Origin: Erythroxylum novogranatense
Lineage: Eukaryota; Streptophyta; Magnoliopsida; Malpighiales; Erythroxylaceae
Assembly (NCBI GenBank): GCA_029891385.1
Contig: CM057224.1
Location: forward strand, 4,216,001 to 4,280,000
Direction: 5' to 3'
Length of the DNA: 64,000 nucleotides
The notes beneath the pieces were generated by a model. It did not search any database, was not told the DNA's origin, and saw nothing but the letters and a program-made list of their open reading frames with translations. Numbering within the stretch: the stretch's first letter is position 1; the number at the start of each line of letters is the position of its first letter. A program made the translations under genes and the position numbers. Shown here piece by piece: positions 36,925 to 49,214 of this stretch.

Positions 36925-39384
36925 TCAATTATCAATGGGAGGATACCCGCTAAAACTGCATTGACCCCAGTGATCATTTGGTACAAAATCCTCATCATTT
37001 AGAGGAGCGTCATCATCATTATCATTCAAATTTAATGCACCAAATGACATGTCAATGCTTTCCTATCCAAGATTATCTTTCAAATCCAAATCATTCACAT
37101 CAACCAAATTGAGTTTTTTAGAAACCTAATCCACCAAAACATCAATATTATCAATGGCAATTGGATCATTTGAACTACTCGTGATATTAAGACTCCTAGT
37201 AAACAATTAACTTTAATTATTAGAAAATTATAAGAAATTATATCGAAGTTAATAATGATAATAATGAAAATAACATACTTTTCCCAAAGCTTTAAATTGT
37301 AACGAGCATAAACCAAGTCAACGAACATAAACCAAGTCATTCAATCTCTTATGCTCCATTATATTCCTTTCCTTTAAGTGGATAAATTCAAATGTGCTCC
37401 AGTTTCGTTCACACCTAATTGCACTCACACATTGACTTAAAATTCGAATCGCAAACCTTTTCAATTCTAGAACACAATTTTCGAATTGATCCCACCAAAA
37501 AACTGCAAGTTATAAGATAACAAAAGTAATGTTATAAACAAAATCAAGTAATAATTAATTTTCAACAAATAAGAAATAGGAAATAAGAAAAATTTGGAGA
37601 AAAATTTTCTCTTTGTCGAATACAATTGGCATTCCAAAATCTCCATAGGACAACTTATAAAGCTCTATTTGTGAGCTTAAAAGATCTTGTATTACGCCAT
37701 GAGGAATAGTTGTTGTAATTGTGAAAAGCATACATCTACTAACTTCAGCTTGCTTTGCAAGATCCAGTCAAAAATACACACTAGGATTTAAAAATGCCCC
37801 AGGTACAAACAATGGAGAAGAAAGTTGTCTTTCCCTTCTCTCATTAATGATTAAGAGATATGGTGTGTATAAAGAATGCCTATTTTTCATATTGACCTTG
37901 ATTGTTTCCATCGCTCTTTCTACAGCATAAAAAATGTAACCCATTATTGGCTTTTCTTCACTATCAGCCAACCGAAGCACCCGCACCCTCACCAAAGGCT
38001 CACAAACTCGAATAACAAATTGACATTACAACTAAAATTCTCTATCTTTCAGTATAATACTACAAACCTCCTTTTCAGTATTAAACCTAGCATGCTGAGA
38101 TGCAACCCATTTATCACTTGTAAACATTTGCCTTAACTCCTTCTTTATCGAAACAAAAGACTGAAGTGATAAAAAATTTGTTGCAAATCTTGATACAGCA
38201 GGGCGACACAAATTCTTACCATTTGTAAATTTCCTTCTCATCAAATTCAAAACTCATGCACGATTATAAATGAATTTTGTTACCTTTTTAGCCTTCTGCA
38301 TAGTCTCATCAATAACAAAAAAATATCTAGCATCCCCTATATTCTCCAGCATTAAGTCAATGCAATGTGCAACACAAGGAGTCCAAAAAAATAAATTATA
38401 GGTATTCTGCAACCTTTTCCCTGGGCTTTATAAGCGGAATCATTGTCAGTAATAAACTGAACAATTTTTCCCGACCTTACTTCATTCACAACTTCATCAA
38501 ATATCCCAAACAAAGTCTTCGCATTTCTAATAAGGCTAAATGCATCAATAAATTTCAAAAACATCGAGTCATTTGAAGAATAAACTAAAAAATTTATAAC
38601 AGGCTCTTGTCTTCTATTTGTCCAACCATCACATGTAATTGAACAACCATAAGTACCCCAACTCACTCTTCTTTCAGCCAAATAATTTCTAATTTTAGAA
38701 ACAACACAACTCAAAAATTTATCTCTTAAGCCATCAATCGATGGCCCTTTGTATCCTGGACCATAAGAGGCTATTGCATCCATCATAGGTTGATAATAAT
38801 AAGACTGAGAAGCATTAAATGACGAACCTGTATCATACCACCATCTAGCTACTGCCATATCGACATTATGAGTCGCATCTCTTGATTGCATTGCACTACA
38901 AATTGAAGGTTGAGTTCCAGGAGTTGTTTGTGGTGTAAAGAAATTAGTCACCGACCTTCTTCTCTTTCTCACATCAAATTCTTCAGGATCCTGAGGCTAA
39001 AATGAAATACTACCAATACCACTATCACTACCACTTCCACCTTCAACATTTCCATAATCACCACGAAAACCAGAAAACGAACTTCCACTACCAATTTCAA
39101 AATCCAATCTTCCCTTTTTATCTTTCTCAAATTGATGTCCATCAAGCAATGTTTTCATCTGTCACTTCACATCATGATTTATTTTTTTTACACACTTCCA
39201 CATCTCCTTTAACCCCAGCTAAATGCCTTTTCAATCGGGTGATTTCTTCACCTTTCAAATGCTTGTTACAAAATAAGAAAATGATATGATTCTTTTGACC
39301 GGGAGCCGAACCAACGTGAGCCCAAGCTGGATCACTGTATCTTCCTGAACTAGGTTGATCGGGAGTATTTGAATTTCCTTCCAT
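36925..39384 (-). pseudogene. hAT transposase pseudogene 2 (BED, DUF659, dimerisation)
   Basis: The minus-strand order is complete. A BED zinc finger (39384-39172) has DPAWAHVGSAPGQKNHI, an FCNK Cys pair and RLKRHLAG. A linker follows. DUF659 (38972-38352) has CDGWTNRRQEPVINFLVY and FITDNDSAYK. The middle part has RPAVSRFATNFLSLQS near 38200. After an intron-like gap comes the hAT dimerisation region (about 37500-37320) with RCERNWSTFEFIHLKERN. The tail ends at TGA 36925-36927. Stops separate the linker from DUF659, and a 17-bp duplication near 37310-37340 breaks the dimerisation frame. It looks recently inactivated. The long DUF659 frame is 206 codons. Confidence 0.85.
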
Positions 39385-39559
39385 TTATCTGTACATAAAA
39401 ATAAATAACACTTAATTTCAATACACAATGACAATATGCATATGTATCTTATATAATATAACTCATTCTGTAATAATCACAAAGCTAACAATTTAAAACA
39501 TTCAACATATACAATAAGTAACACAAAACATACTCTAACAATTTGCAATTTTAACAAGT

Positions 39560-40765
39560 ACAAAACAATCATAATATCATTTTCATTTCTAACAATTTCC
39601 AATTCTAAAAATCACAAAACATTCATTAGTGTTTTTCCATTCCCAACAATTTCCAATTCCAACAATCACAAAACTTTCATAATTTTATTTCCATTTCATT
39701 CCATTAACAACAATTTCCAATTTCAACAATCACAAAACATTTATAATTTCATTTCCATTCTAACAATAAACAACAATTTTCAATCCCAACAATCACAAAA
39801 CAATCATAATTTCATTTCCATTTACAAAAATTTTCAATTCTAAGTTTCTAACAATCACAAAATTTTCATAATTTTATTTTCATTTCCTTCCATTTACAAC
39901 AATTCTCAATTCTAACAATCACAAAGCAATCATAATTTCATTTACATTTCCTTCCATTTTCAACAATTTTTAATTCCAACAATCACAATCATAATTCCAT
40001 TTCCATTTACAATACAACAATTCTAAATTACAACAATCACAAAGTAATCATAATTCTATTTCCATTTCTTTCCATTTACAACAATTCCCAATTCTAACAA
40101 TCACAAAACAATCATAATTCTATTTTCATTTCGATTCATAATTCTATTTGAATTTCCAACAATAACCAACAATTTCTAATCTCAACAATCACAAAATAAT
40201 CATAATTCCATTTCTACTTACAACAATTTCCAATTCTAAGTTTCTAACAATCACAAAACAATCATAATTTCATTTACATTTCCTTCCATTTTCAACAATT
40301 TCTAATTCCAACAATCACAATCATAATTTCATTTCCATTTACAATACAACAATTCTAAATTACAACAATCACAAAGTAATCATAATTCTATTTTCATTTC
40401 CTTCCATTTACATTTCCTTCCATTTACAACAATTCTCAATTCCAACAATCACAAAACAATCATAATTCTATTTCCATTTTCATTCATAATTCCAATTGAG
40501 TTTCCAACAATTTCCAATCCCCACAATCACAAAATAATCATAATTCCATTTCTATTTACAACAATTTCCAATTCTAAGTTTCTAACAATCACAAAACTTT
40601 CATAATTTTATTTTCATTTCCTTCCATTTATAACAATTCCCAATTCCAACAATCTCAAAACAATCATAATTCCATTTCCATTTCCATTTCCATTCATAAT
40701 TCCAATTGAATTTCCAACAATTTCAAACAATTTATAATTCCATTTCCAACAATTTCAATTCAAAG
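39560..40765. repeat. Degenerate tandem repeat (minisatellite-like)
   Basis: About 1.2 kb built from recurring words: CAACAATTTCCAATTC, TCTAACAATCACAAAACA, ATCATAATTTCATTTCCATT and TTCCATTTAC. Units of roughly 60-110 bases are variably shortened. It lies just upstream of the BED exon of hAT copy 2, so it may be subterminal sequence of that transposon. No coding capacity. Confidence 0.85.
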
Positions 40766-42420
40766 TTTGAAAAATAATGATCAAGTTGAAGGGTATGATA
40801 TGATTTACATAATTGGCAAATAATGCATGACATATCTTATACAATTGTTCATACACATATATTCATAACACAATCATCAAGTTCAAAGATTTATTCATAA
40901 CATGAGATCAAGTTGAATGATATAAATTTTTGGAATTTTTTCCTTTTTAAACCTTTGATCTTCTTTTCATTTTAACAAACCATAATATTATATACACCGT
41001 TTCATATTTCATTCTTAAATATATATGTTGTTTTACAATTTTAATTGACATTAATAAATGTAAGTATAAATAATTAAAATCTACAACTATAAGTCTACAA
41101 CATATTCACAGTTTGGCAACAAACATTCAATACATCACTTCTTTATGCTCAAATAATTTTTTCCTAAATGATTAAATTCAATACCAAATATTAAAAATAA
41201 ATTGCCATTTCACAAATATTAAAAATATATCAAATATCAATTAATGATTTAAGTTTTACAATTTTACAAAATTTTATTATCAATTTTATAATTTCACATT
41301 TAATTATCGGTTTACATTTAGGTTTAAATGTTAATTATCAACTTTCAATTTTAAGTTTTAACAATCTTTGCATAATACATAATTAATTAATTATATACTA
41401 ATCCTATTTTACAATTCCATTTTCAAATCCAATTCTAATTTAGTATAACAAATTCATAACAAAATAACATGAATTACTTACTCACGATATTCTTCAACTT
41501 CAATCCAACAATTTCAAATTATCAACTTCAAAAATTTCATTCCAAAACCGTAAAAATTCCATTCCAAAACAATTCCAAACATTCAAAAATTCCATTCCAA
41601 AAAGTTTCAAACCAATCCTCATTCCAATTTTCAAACAATTCCAAAACAAAACAATCAGTATTCACTATTTAATCCATTCCAAATCCAAAACCGTGACACC
41701 ACCAACGCCAACTTGTTCAATAGTTCAAACTTCGACCTCCAAATCTAATTCTCCACCCACCGACAACATATTCATCAATACTAATACACGACAAATCCAA
41801 TCCATTTCTAATCCACAACACACACAAAAATTCTATTTACCAGCAATTTTTGGAAACAAAGAGAACAAATCAACTCATCAACCAACAAAATCAAGTATCA
41901 ATAGTCAACACACACCAAAAAAAAAAAAATTAACCGTCGGGTGACTCGGGTCTTCACTTCGGTATTCGAGTTGGGCTTAGGGTGGTGGGGTTGTCCGTTG
42001 TCCAGGTCCAGCCATCCACCTGTGAGCGTCAGAGGGTCGGTGGTGGTGCGGTAGTGCGGATTTGCGACGGTGCGGCTAGGAGGAGAGGTGCGGACTTCGC
42101 AAACCCAGAGGCTAGATCTACACAATGAGGCGAGGAGGAGAACCGGAGAAGACAGCAAGCAAGCGTCGGTGGCGGTGAGATGACCCAGACGCCAACGACA
42201 AAGACGGTAAGAGCGAGAGAGTGAGAGAGAGAGAGGGTGAGAGTTAGAGAGAAGAGGGACGGTAGCAATCGGGGTCGCGGAGGGGGGGTACAGTACTGGT
42301 CGGTATTTTTAGTCGGTATCGAGGTTGGGATCCAGGTATCGGCCTCCGTCTGGTACAGTACCTTCTGATCGGTACCGGTCGGAACGGTATAGATCCCAAT
42401 ACTCTGCTCTTCAACGTTTG
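40766..42420. other. Upstream region of hAT copy 2, no gene recognised
   Basis: AT-rich until about 41930, then GC-rich with a GA-rich run (about 42205-42250) and several CGGTAC/GGTATCG words (42295-42395) that may mark the transposon end. Overlapping open frames on both strands at 41693-42268 are low-complexity and not supported. Confidence 0.45.
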
Positions 42421-42499
42421 ATTATCTTTTCTTTCTCTTTTCGTGTTTGCATTTTGATTTCTAATTATTTTATCTTTCTACCGTCTTCCTAACTTAATT

Positions 42500-42522
42500 T
42501 TTAATATATATATATATATATT
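42500..42522. repeat. TA microsatellite
   Basis: Run of about ten TA dinucleotides. Confidence 0.9.
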
Positions 42523-43131
42523 GTTGGAAAATTTTATTAAAATGTGAAAGAGTAATATATTTTAATGTTATACCCAAAAATTCTTATTATATGGAGTTGA
42601 AACTTAATGTTTTCTCATAAGCTTTATAGCCTCTCATATCCTAACATTCCTAATTGTTTGAGATTACATGCAACTATTTATATTTGTCACTTTGGTTCCA
42701 TGCCTTCTGTTTTGTCCATTGAAATTGTAACACCAAGTTGGCTGGTTTAAGTGAATGCAGGAACCTCACCATATTGGAGCATACATTTCCTTGTTGACTT
42801 GAACAGTTCTCAAAAGAAAAGATGTTTTGGTTTGCACTCCTTGCCTTGATAAATATCTCTCTATCTGTACCTAGTATTGGCAACTAAGAGATCTTTACAA
42901 GTTGATCTGTTCTTTAGATCGGCAGGTTTCCCTCTATAATCCGTCTCTTTATAGTTTGACTAAGTGACTTTCGTAACTCTAACGTACTTTCTTTCTTACT
43001 TTAGGATAGGCAGGCAGTGGACACTTAACGGATGCAACACAATGCAAGTAACCTGAATAGCATCTAGGTATCTACTTTAAGTTGGCCTTTTCCTAACAGC
43101 GCAGTGTAGTCTGTCCGTAGATAAGATTCCT

Positions 43132-43270
43132 ATCCAATATTATTCTGTTTTATTCTGTCTCATAAAATTTCAGCTATTTATTTTGCTGGACTCACGCAAG
43201 ACTTACATGAGACTTACATAAATAAATGACTAAGATTTGTTAGATACAATAAGATACCATAATATTAGAT
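43132..43270. mobile_element. MITE-like inverted repeat, copy 1
   Basis: About 140 bp with roughly 50-bp imperfect inverted ends (ATCCAATATTATTCTG at the left against the complement of CATAATATTAGAT at the right) around a short centre containing ACTCACGCAAGACTTAC. It resembles the element at 43847-43993. Target duplication not resolved. Confidence 0.55.
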
Positions 43271-43846
43271 AAAAAATCTAAACTCGTATGTCTGATCCTA
43301 TCGAGCGAGATAGATGTTGTATGCCTACGCCACTTAATCATAAAAATTAAATATGTTTTTCTAAGGCGAATCCACGACGGGCACTCTGATATTTTGTTCG
43401 GAAACTTTTGATATACTTCATGAATCATGGGCATAAGTGTCTGTAGTCAGGTTCATTGAATACGATATTTTTGCTTCTGATGATCTTTTGGGTTTCACGG
43501 ACGTGCAAGTGATAATATCAAGGAAAGAGATTGAACGAAAAGAAAGGTCTCCAGACTCCAGTTGTCGTGGTTTGGAGGAACTGTCTTTACTCTTTACTTC
43601 CTCATCCTCTACCTTCTTTATGCCGTAGTGATTTAACAAAATAAAGATCTCCACTAGTCATGTCTCCACTTCTCCATATCTCCTTTTTTACCACGGCCCA
43701 AAAGATGGACCTAACAAAAAACAATCCTGCATGTTTTCCTACCTTCCACTATAAAAGAAAAGGTTAAAACAAAGAATTATATAGTTTTTCCTGAAATGGA
43801 GGGATATGGTCGTAACTAAGCTCTTACTTGCTGAGTTCAGATCTTC

Positions 43847-43993
43847 TATCTAATATTATAGTGTCATATTCTGTCCAATAAATCTCAGCTATTAATTTAT
43901 ATGATTTCCGCGTAAATTACGTGTAGGTCCCACGTAAATCTTACAAAATAAATAATTAAGATTTCATTGGATAGAACAAGACAAAGTAATACT
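43847..43993. mobile_element. MITE-like inverted repeat, copy 2
   Basis: Same family as 43132-43270. Left arm TCTGTCCAATAAATCTCAGC pairs with the complement of AAGATTTCATTGGATAGAAC, and the centre contains GGTCCCACGTAAATCTTAC. It ends about 500 bases upstream of the HD-Zip start codon, in the likely promoter. Confidence 0.6.
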
Positions 43994-44497
43994 GAACAAA
44001 GGATCTAGTATCTTGCTTGCTTGCTTCTTTAGTCAGTCTCCGAGTAAACAACAGAAAGCATCCACCTGTCTCTTGGGCACAGGTTCAAGCTTTGTTTTAT
44101 ACACCCATCAAAGCTATTCCTTGCCAGAGAAACTCTCCCTCTCTCTTCCTCACTCTCAATCATCCCTTTGGCACACGCAACGGTGTACATAAAAGTCCTC
44201 AACTTTCGACCTCTCTGCTCTTACAGCTCTCAAACCCATCAGTCACCAATTGCTGTCTCTCCCTGTTTTTGTTTCCAAGGTCACAACTTCTCAAAGGCCA
44301 TCCTTTTGCTCAGTGTCTTTTAACTCGTGAGATACTCCCAATTTTTTCACATTGCTGTGATTTAAAGTGTGATGTTTAAGACACTTAAACATCCTTTCCT
44401 TCTTTTTCCCGTAAATTCTTAAGCCTGTTCTTGGAATTTAAGAGGTCCAAAACTACAAAATTTTCAACCTATTGCTGGTGGTGTTGTCGGTCCTAAT

Positions 44498-45991
44498 ATG
44501 ACTGGTTTTCTTCAACATCCTGGTCTCTCTGGCGACCCTCTCTGGGTTTCCAACTCATCTACATCTCTTCACGGTAAATTTTGCCAACTTCGTCTTGCTT
44601 CCCTAGTCTTTTGAGCCGGTTTCTTCAATCAAGTTCTTATCCTTTTTTAACTTCAACTCATGGATTTTTAGTCAGTTGACAAATATACCATGGTCTCGCA
44701 TAAAGTTTTAATTAGCTGTTTATGTTGTGTCTGTTTTCTTCTATTAATTATGCCCAGGACATTGGGATCCCAGTGCTTGAATACCATTTTCTACTTTCTT
44801 GTCTTTAATTGTACTCCAGTTACTTCAACTAACAGCAGAGTTCTACAGGCTTTCGACTGTTATCTCACTTTCATCTTCTGTTGCTTGACAGAAGGAGGAG
44901 AACATTGTAAAAATTCTAAACAATGTGAGCCCTCCTCTATAGGGATCCTTCTTGCAGAAAAGCTATTAGTCTGAAACATAACATTTACTGGAAGCATATT
45001 CATTGGCCATATATTAGAAAGTTTGCTATTTTCATTTTATTACATGTGTAAACAAGTGAACTGACAATTGATACATGAAGTAATGCTGTTCTGGTCTTCT
45101 GATTTTTTGGGCTCTTTTCTTCAGTTGCAAAGTCGATGGTTGATTTTGATAATTTTGGAGACCAAACAATCCTCCAACCTCTAGTTAAAGAAGAAACTGG
45201 GGTCGAAGATTTTGATGCTTACCTTAATCCGGCAAGCAAGAAAAGGCGGCTTTCGACCTGTCAAGTTCAGTTCCTTGAAAGGAATTTCGCAGTAGAGAAC
45301 AAGCTTGAACCAGAAAGAAAGGTTCAACTTGCTAAAGAACTTGGTTTGCACCCTCGTCAAGTTGCAATATGGTTTCAAAACCGGCGAGCTCGTTTCAAGA
45401 ACAAACAGTTGGAAAAGGACTACGACTCTCTTAAAGCTAGTTATGACAGGCTCAAATCTGATTATGATAATCTCCTTAAAGAGAACGAGAGCTTGAAAAG
45501 TGAGGTAGTCCACTGAACTGAACTGTTTAGGCTGCATTCAAGATTCATTGGCACACAATTTACTAATGGCTGGCAATTGTTTTCTCAATCAGATTTTTTC
45601 ACAGAGACAGAAATTGGTTATCAAGGAGGAGGGCTTTGGGAAGCTTGAACTACTGAATCCCACCTATTCGGAACCTGAAGATTCAATCCCTATTATGGTG
45701 CCTGAAAAGAGTCTAAGTGAGCCTGTTGTCACATTTAAACAAGAAGATGCAAGTTCGACTAAAAGTGATGTTTTCGACTCTGATAGTCCACATTCATTCT
45801 TGGACCCTGCGGATTCATGTCAAGTATTTGAACCCGACCAGTCTGATTTCTCTCAAGATGAAGGAGATAACCTCAGCAGCTGCTTTCTGCCCCAACCATT
45901 CATCACTAGACACTACCATGAAGCCCCTGCAACCTCCTGTAACTTTGAGTTCCCAGTTGAAGATCCGCCCTTCTGGACCTGGAATTACTGA
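44498..45991 (+). CDS. HD-Zip class I homeodomain-leucine zipper transcription factor
   Basis: Three exons, 44498-44573, 45125-45504 and 45593-45991, all with GT-AG borders and a continuous frame of 284 codons. Exon 1 codes for MTGFLQHPG...; the frame is closed upstream by TAA at 44420, so this ATG is the first available. The homeodomain spans about residues 64-117 ([17 protein letters not shown] to [10 protein letters not shown]). It is followed directly by a zipper with leucines at 121, 128, 135, 142 and 149. The C-terminus [10 protein letters not shown] resembles the aromatic activation motif of class I proteins. The family binds pseudopalindromic CAATNATTG DNA as dimers in the nucleus and acts in development and stress responses. 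Intron 2 (88 bp) cuts just after the zipper. The recognition-helix tail is RARFK where RARWK is more common. The subgroup (ATHB-1/HAT5-like or other) is not settled. Confidence 0.92.
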
Positions 45992-47571
45992 GCTATATAT
46001 TAATTTACCATATGATTTGAAATATATGAGCTTCCACTTGCCCCGTGATCAAGATCAAAGTTCTGAGCTGTAACTATGATTAAGTAAATGATAAATTCCA
46101 ATAAACTATTCAATTTAGCTCTTTTTCGTAAACATGTCATGGTAGTAAATTTTAGATGGTTGACATGAACATGCTTGAGCTACGTAGTTAAATGGAACTA
46201 ATAGAAAGGAACTGAACAGCCAAAAATCGAAGTAGCGTGACAAATCAGAAGTTGAATGGGTAAGGTTGAACAAGAGGGCTGACAAGTCAAAAATATTTTG
46301 GTAATGGATCATTTTGGCAATGACTTTCAGCACCAATGATGGCGTATTGAAGATGTTGAAGAATAATAGCGTTAATTTAGTAGAGAGGAGGTTGATTTGG
46401 TGATATGCTTTCATTGACATCTGTTGTACCTTACCCTCATTATTCATAAGATTAGTCGTTTGGTAGGACGTACATTTCATAGCCCTTATTTATATTCTTA
46501 ATATGTCATCATACTTATCTACTTTCAAAACTTGAAGTTGTCATGTCAGACAAGACTTTAACACCTGATCCTCCTCCATGATGGGGAGAACTTACTTTAT
46601 TAGTTAAATGTAAGTCCTCGTGGGAAGGCAACTGATTGTTTACATTAGAAAAACGAGTATGACTTTCATTTTTTTAGCATATCTTTTTCTTATTTATAAT
46701 AAGAGTTGTTTTAAAAAATATATATTTATTAAAAAATTAATAAAATTATAAATATATTCTTATTAATACTTTCATAAAATTATCTCGTAATATTTACGCA
46801 TTTTCAAAAAAGGGATTCTTCATAAACTTCGTAACAAAAAACACCAACAGCAATCAATTAATAGTAAATGGCATTGCATTGGAGTATTAGTTTCTACATT
46901 CATTTGAGCTTATACAATAAAGAGGAGGAAGAGAATCTCTTAACCAAAGAAACTATAAGTTGTTTGTCAAAGATCATAAAATCCAATTTCAAATTGGGTT
47001 CTTTGGACTTATCTTTTTTAGTGATTTTTTAATATTCTAAATAATTATTATTTCGTATTTTTCCTATAAAAGATGCTTCCAAGTGCATTAAAAAAAGCGA
47101 GGGAGAATATCCTTCCTAAATAAAATATATATATATATAATCTTAATCCCCATATACGGTATAGTACAGAACAATTTGAATCAGCCAATCCCGTTTTGAG
47201 GCATTAAGTTTTCAAAGTCAACATCAACATCAACACTTGTTATTTATCATTTACTCGCATTTACCACATGTTGTGGCACATGAGCCTATCAGGCATCAAT
47301 GTTGAGAGATGGAGTGCTCTGTTCGTGCACAGGTTCCCAGTCACAGACGTTGCGGTTTGGCTGGAGCACACCTCATTTTCCCTGACAAGTAGGCTGTACA
47401 CTTGCACACAGTCCAAGCTCAACAACGGTGATAAACGTTCAGAGAAAGTGAAATCTGTTCAACCCTCTTGCATGAATGACAAAGTTGAGGTGGACTGAAC
47501 ACCTTCATTTACCAGTGGCGGCCAATTTGCAAGGACTAGTGTCCTACAGCTCTGGTAAATAGTTCCAAGAT
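45992..47571. other. Downstream of the HD-Zip gene, no further gene recognised
   Basis: An AATAAA-type signal near 46100 could serve polyadenylation. A 76-codon plus-strand frame at 47268-47498 has no recognisable domain. The rest is AT-rich. Confidence 0.5.
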
Positions 47572-47582
47572 AAGGTTACACT

Positions 47583-48024
47583 CACAGGTAGGAGTGGTCT
47601 GGCCGGTCAAAACTTCTCACTTAAAGCTCTTTCTTTCAGAAAATTTTGAGTTCGAGTTACACCAACGAAGGAGAAATAGGCATTATTCTTTTTGATGATT
47701 CTCTACTCTCGTGCACAACTTCGATCGATTAATTACGGATGCCCTTGCCAAAGATGAATGTGGGAGTTGGATTCTTAAAAAGCGCGGAGCTGATGGAAGC
47801 ACGATCTTTGAAAGAGGAGACGATCAATCATTAACTGAATAATCAAGTATGTGAAGATTCCTTGTGCGCAGACGTGTATAGGCGACGTAAGAACCTGAGA
47901 GATCTTGAGATTTTCAGGTTTACCCCCTCTAAAATTCTTAGGGTGGGATCTTAGGAGATTAGGATTAGTTCGCGGCTAATGTGTGATACCTAATGTAATA
48001 AAAAAATCGAAAAAAAAAAAAGAC
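47583..48024 (+). mobile_element. tRNA-derived SINE with perfect target duplication
   Basis: An 11-bp duplication AAGGTTACACT (47572-47582 and 48025-48035) flanks about 440 bp that begins with a possible A box (GTGGTCTGGCCGG, 47594-47606) and a B-box-like GAGTTCGAGTTAC (47648-47660), and ends in an A-rich tail (48000-48021). This is the layout of a polymerase-III SINE inserted by LINE machinery. It is longer than the usual 100-350 bp plant SINE, so it may be compound. Confidence 0.7.
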
Positions 48025-48035
48025 AAGGTTACACT

Positions 48036-48460
48036 GAAAGTCCCTGCCGACGAAGCCATCCACGTGTAAGCATCAGATATGCAGAAGGCGCACACCACGG
48101 AACTATCTTATGGTGGGCCCCAATGAATGAGACCAAACGAGAGGACGTGGCGGAAGTCTAGTGGTGAGTGATAAAGCAGAGGGTTCACATATGAAACATG
48201 TGTCACCATCAGGAATTCTATTGTGACGGTATAGATAAGACTGAGATAGGGGTCAATGTACCGAAGCGGGCCCAGAAGGCTTAAAGAGCTGTATAGATGG
48301 TGGTGACAGTACAGAAACAAGACTCCAACGGCTGATGTCACCCCAGTTTGGTTACTCTCTAACTCTAGGGCCCCAAATTCCACGTGCGGACCATATCTCT
48401 CTCTCCAGACAACAAAACGCAGACACGGTTGCACTCACAGGTACGCGTACCCTCTCCCTA
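48036..48460. other. GC-richer intergenic stretch, no gene recognised
   Basis: Contains two CACGTG words (about 48060 and 48382) of the G-box type, and a 108-codon minus-strand frame without any domain. It could be promoter sequence of an unseen transcript; not supported further. Confidence 0.35.
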
Positions 48461-49102
48461 CGCGTTTTGTTTCTATTTTAATTTTTAATTTTTAATTTTT
48501 ATTTTATAATTTAATAAAAAATTTTGTTTATTTAAATTTTTAGTTTTGTTTTTTTATTTCTTTCGATTTTTAAAATTATATAAACCATAAAAGTGAATTT
48601 TGTTTCTTGTTTTTATTTTTATAATCTGTTTTGTTATCATTTAAATATATATTTTTTATTTTAATAAAATTTATGAATAATTTAATTCAATATTATATTT
48701 ATATATTTAATAAATTAAAATTAATTATCAAAATATAAATTATTTAATTTTATAATTAAATTTAAAATATATAATTATTCAAAAAATTTGATTTAATAAT
48801 TAAAATATATTTCAAATAATTATTAATTTTAAATAAAATTTGAAATTATTTATGTTATTAAAATAACACAATTTTATTAATAATTTATTAATAGATATTA
48901 TATAGGAGATTAAATAAATTTATTTAATTAAAATAATTTATCTTTAAGTTTTATCTAAAATGTAATTATTATCTATAATAAAATATAACTACATTAATAT
49001 TAACAATCAAGTATGTTTTTGTTTTTATTTGAAAGAAAAATAAAACAAAGAACTAAAATGAAAATGAAAACTACAACAAAAATTATAAATAGAACCAAAC
49101 GG
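48461..49102. mobile_element. Probable AT-rich MITE, about 640 bp
   Basis: Left end CGTTTTGTTTCTATTTTAAT (48463) and right end ATAAATAGAACCAAACGG (49085-49102) are imperfect inverted repeats. The interior is almost pure AT without coding. Flanks CTCCCTAC and TCCCTTAC are similar but not an exact duplication. Confidence 0.45.
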
Positions 49103-49214
49103 TCCCTTACTCTTTTCTACTCTCAAGTCTTATCCATCTCTTTGAAAATTTCCCAAACTATGATATCAAATAGAAAAGGTAAAAGATACTCATTTTGTTG
49201 TAATTTCATTTAAG

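Noticed and set aside
39560..40765. CRISPR-like or centromeric satellite array
   Set aside because: Units vary in length and sequence without constant repeats and unique spacers. The stretch is too short and degenerate for a centromeric satellite, and the host is a plant.
41898..42268. Overlapping Ser/Leu/Pro-rich minus-strand frames
   Set aside because: They are produced by a GA-rich low-complexity run; no conserved motif.
43418..43654. Opposed short frames on both strands upstream of the HD-Zip gene
   Set aside because: Neither has a domain, and the two strands are open over the same bases, typical of chance.
45181..45537. 118-codon minus-strand frame
   Set aside because: Shadow of the HD-Zip homeodomain exon in the opposite strand.
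48108..48434. 108-codon minus-strand frame
   Set aside because: No domain, no supported splice sites or start context.
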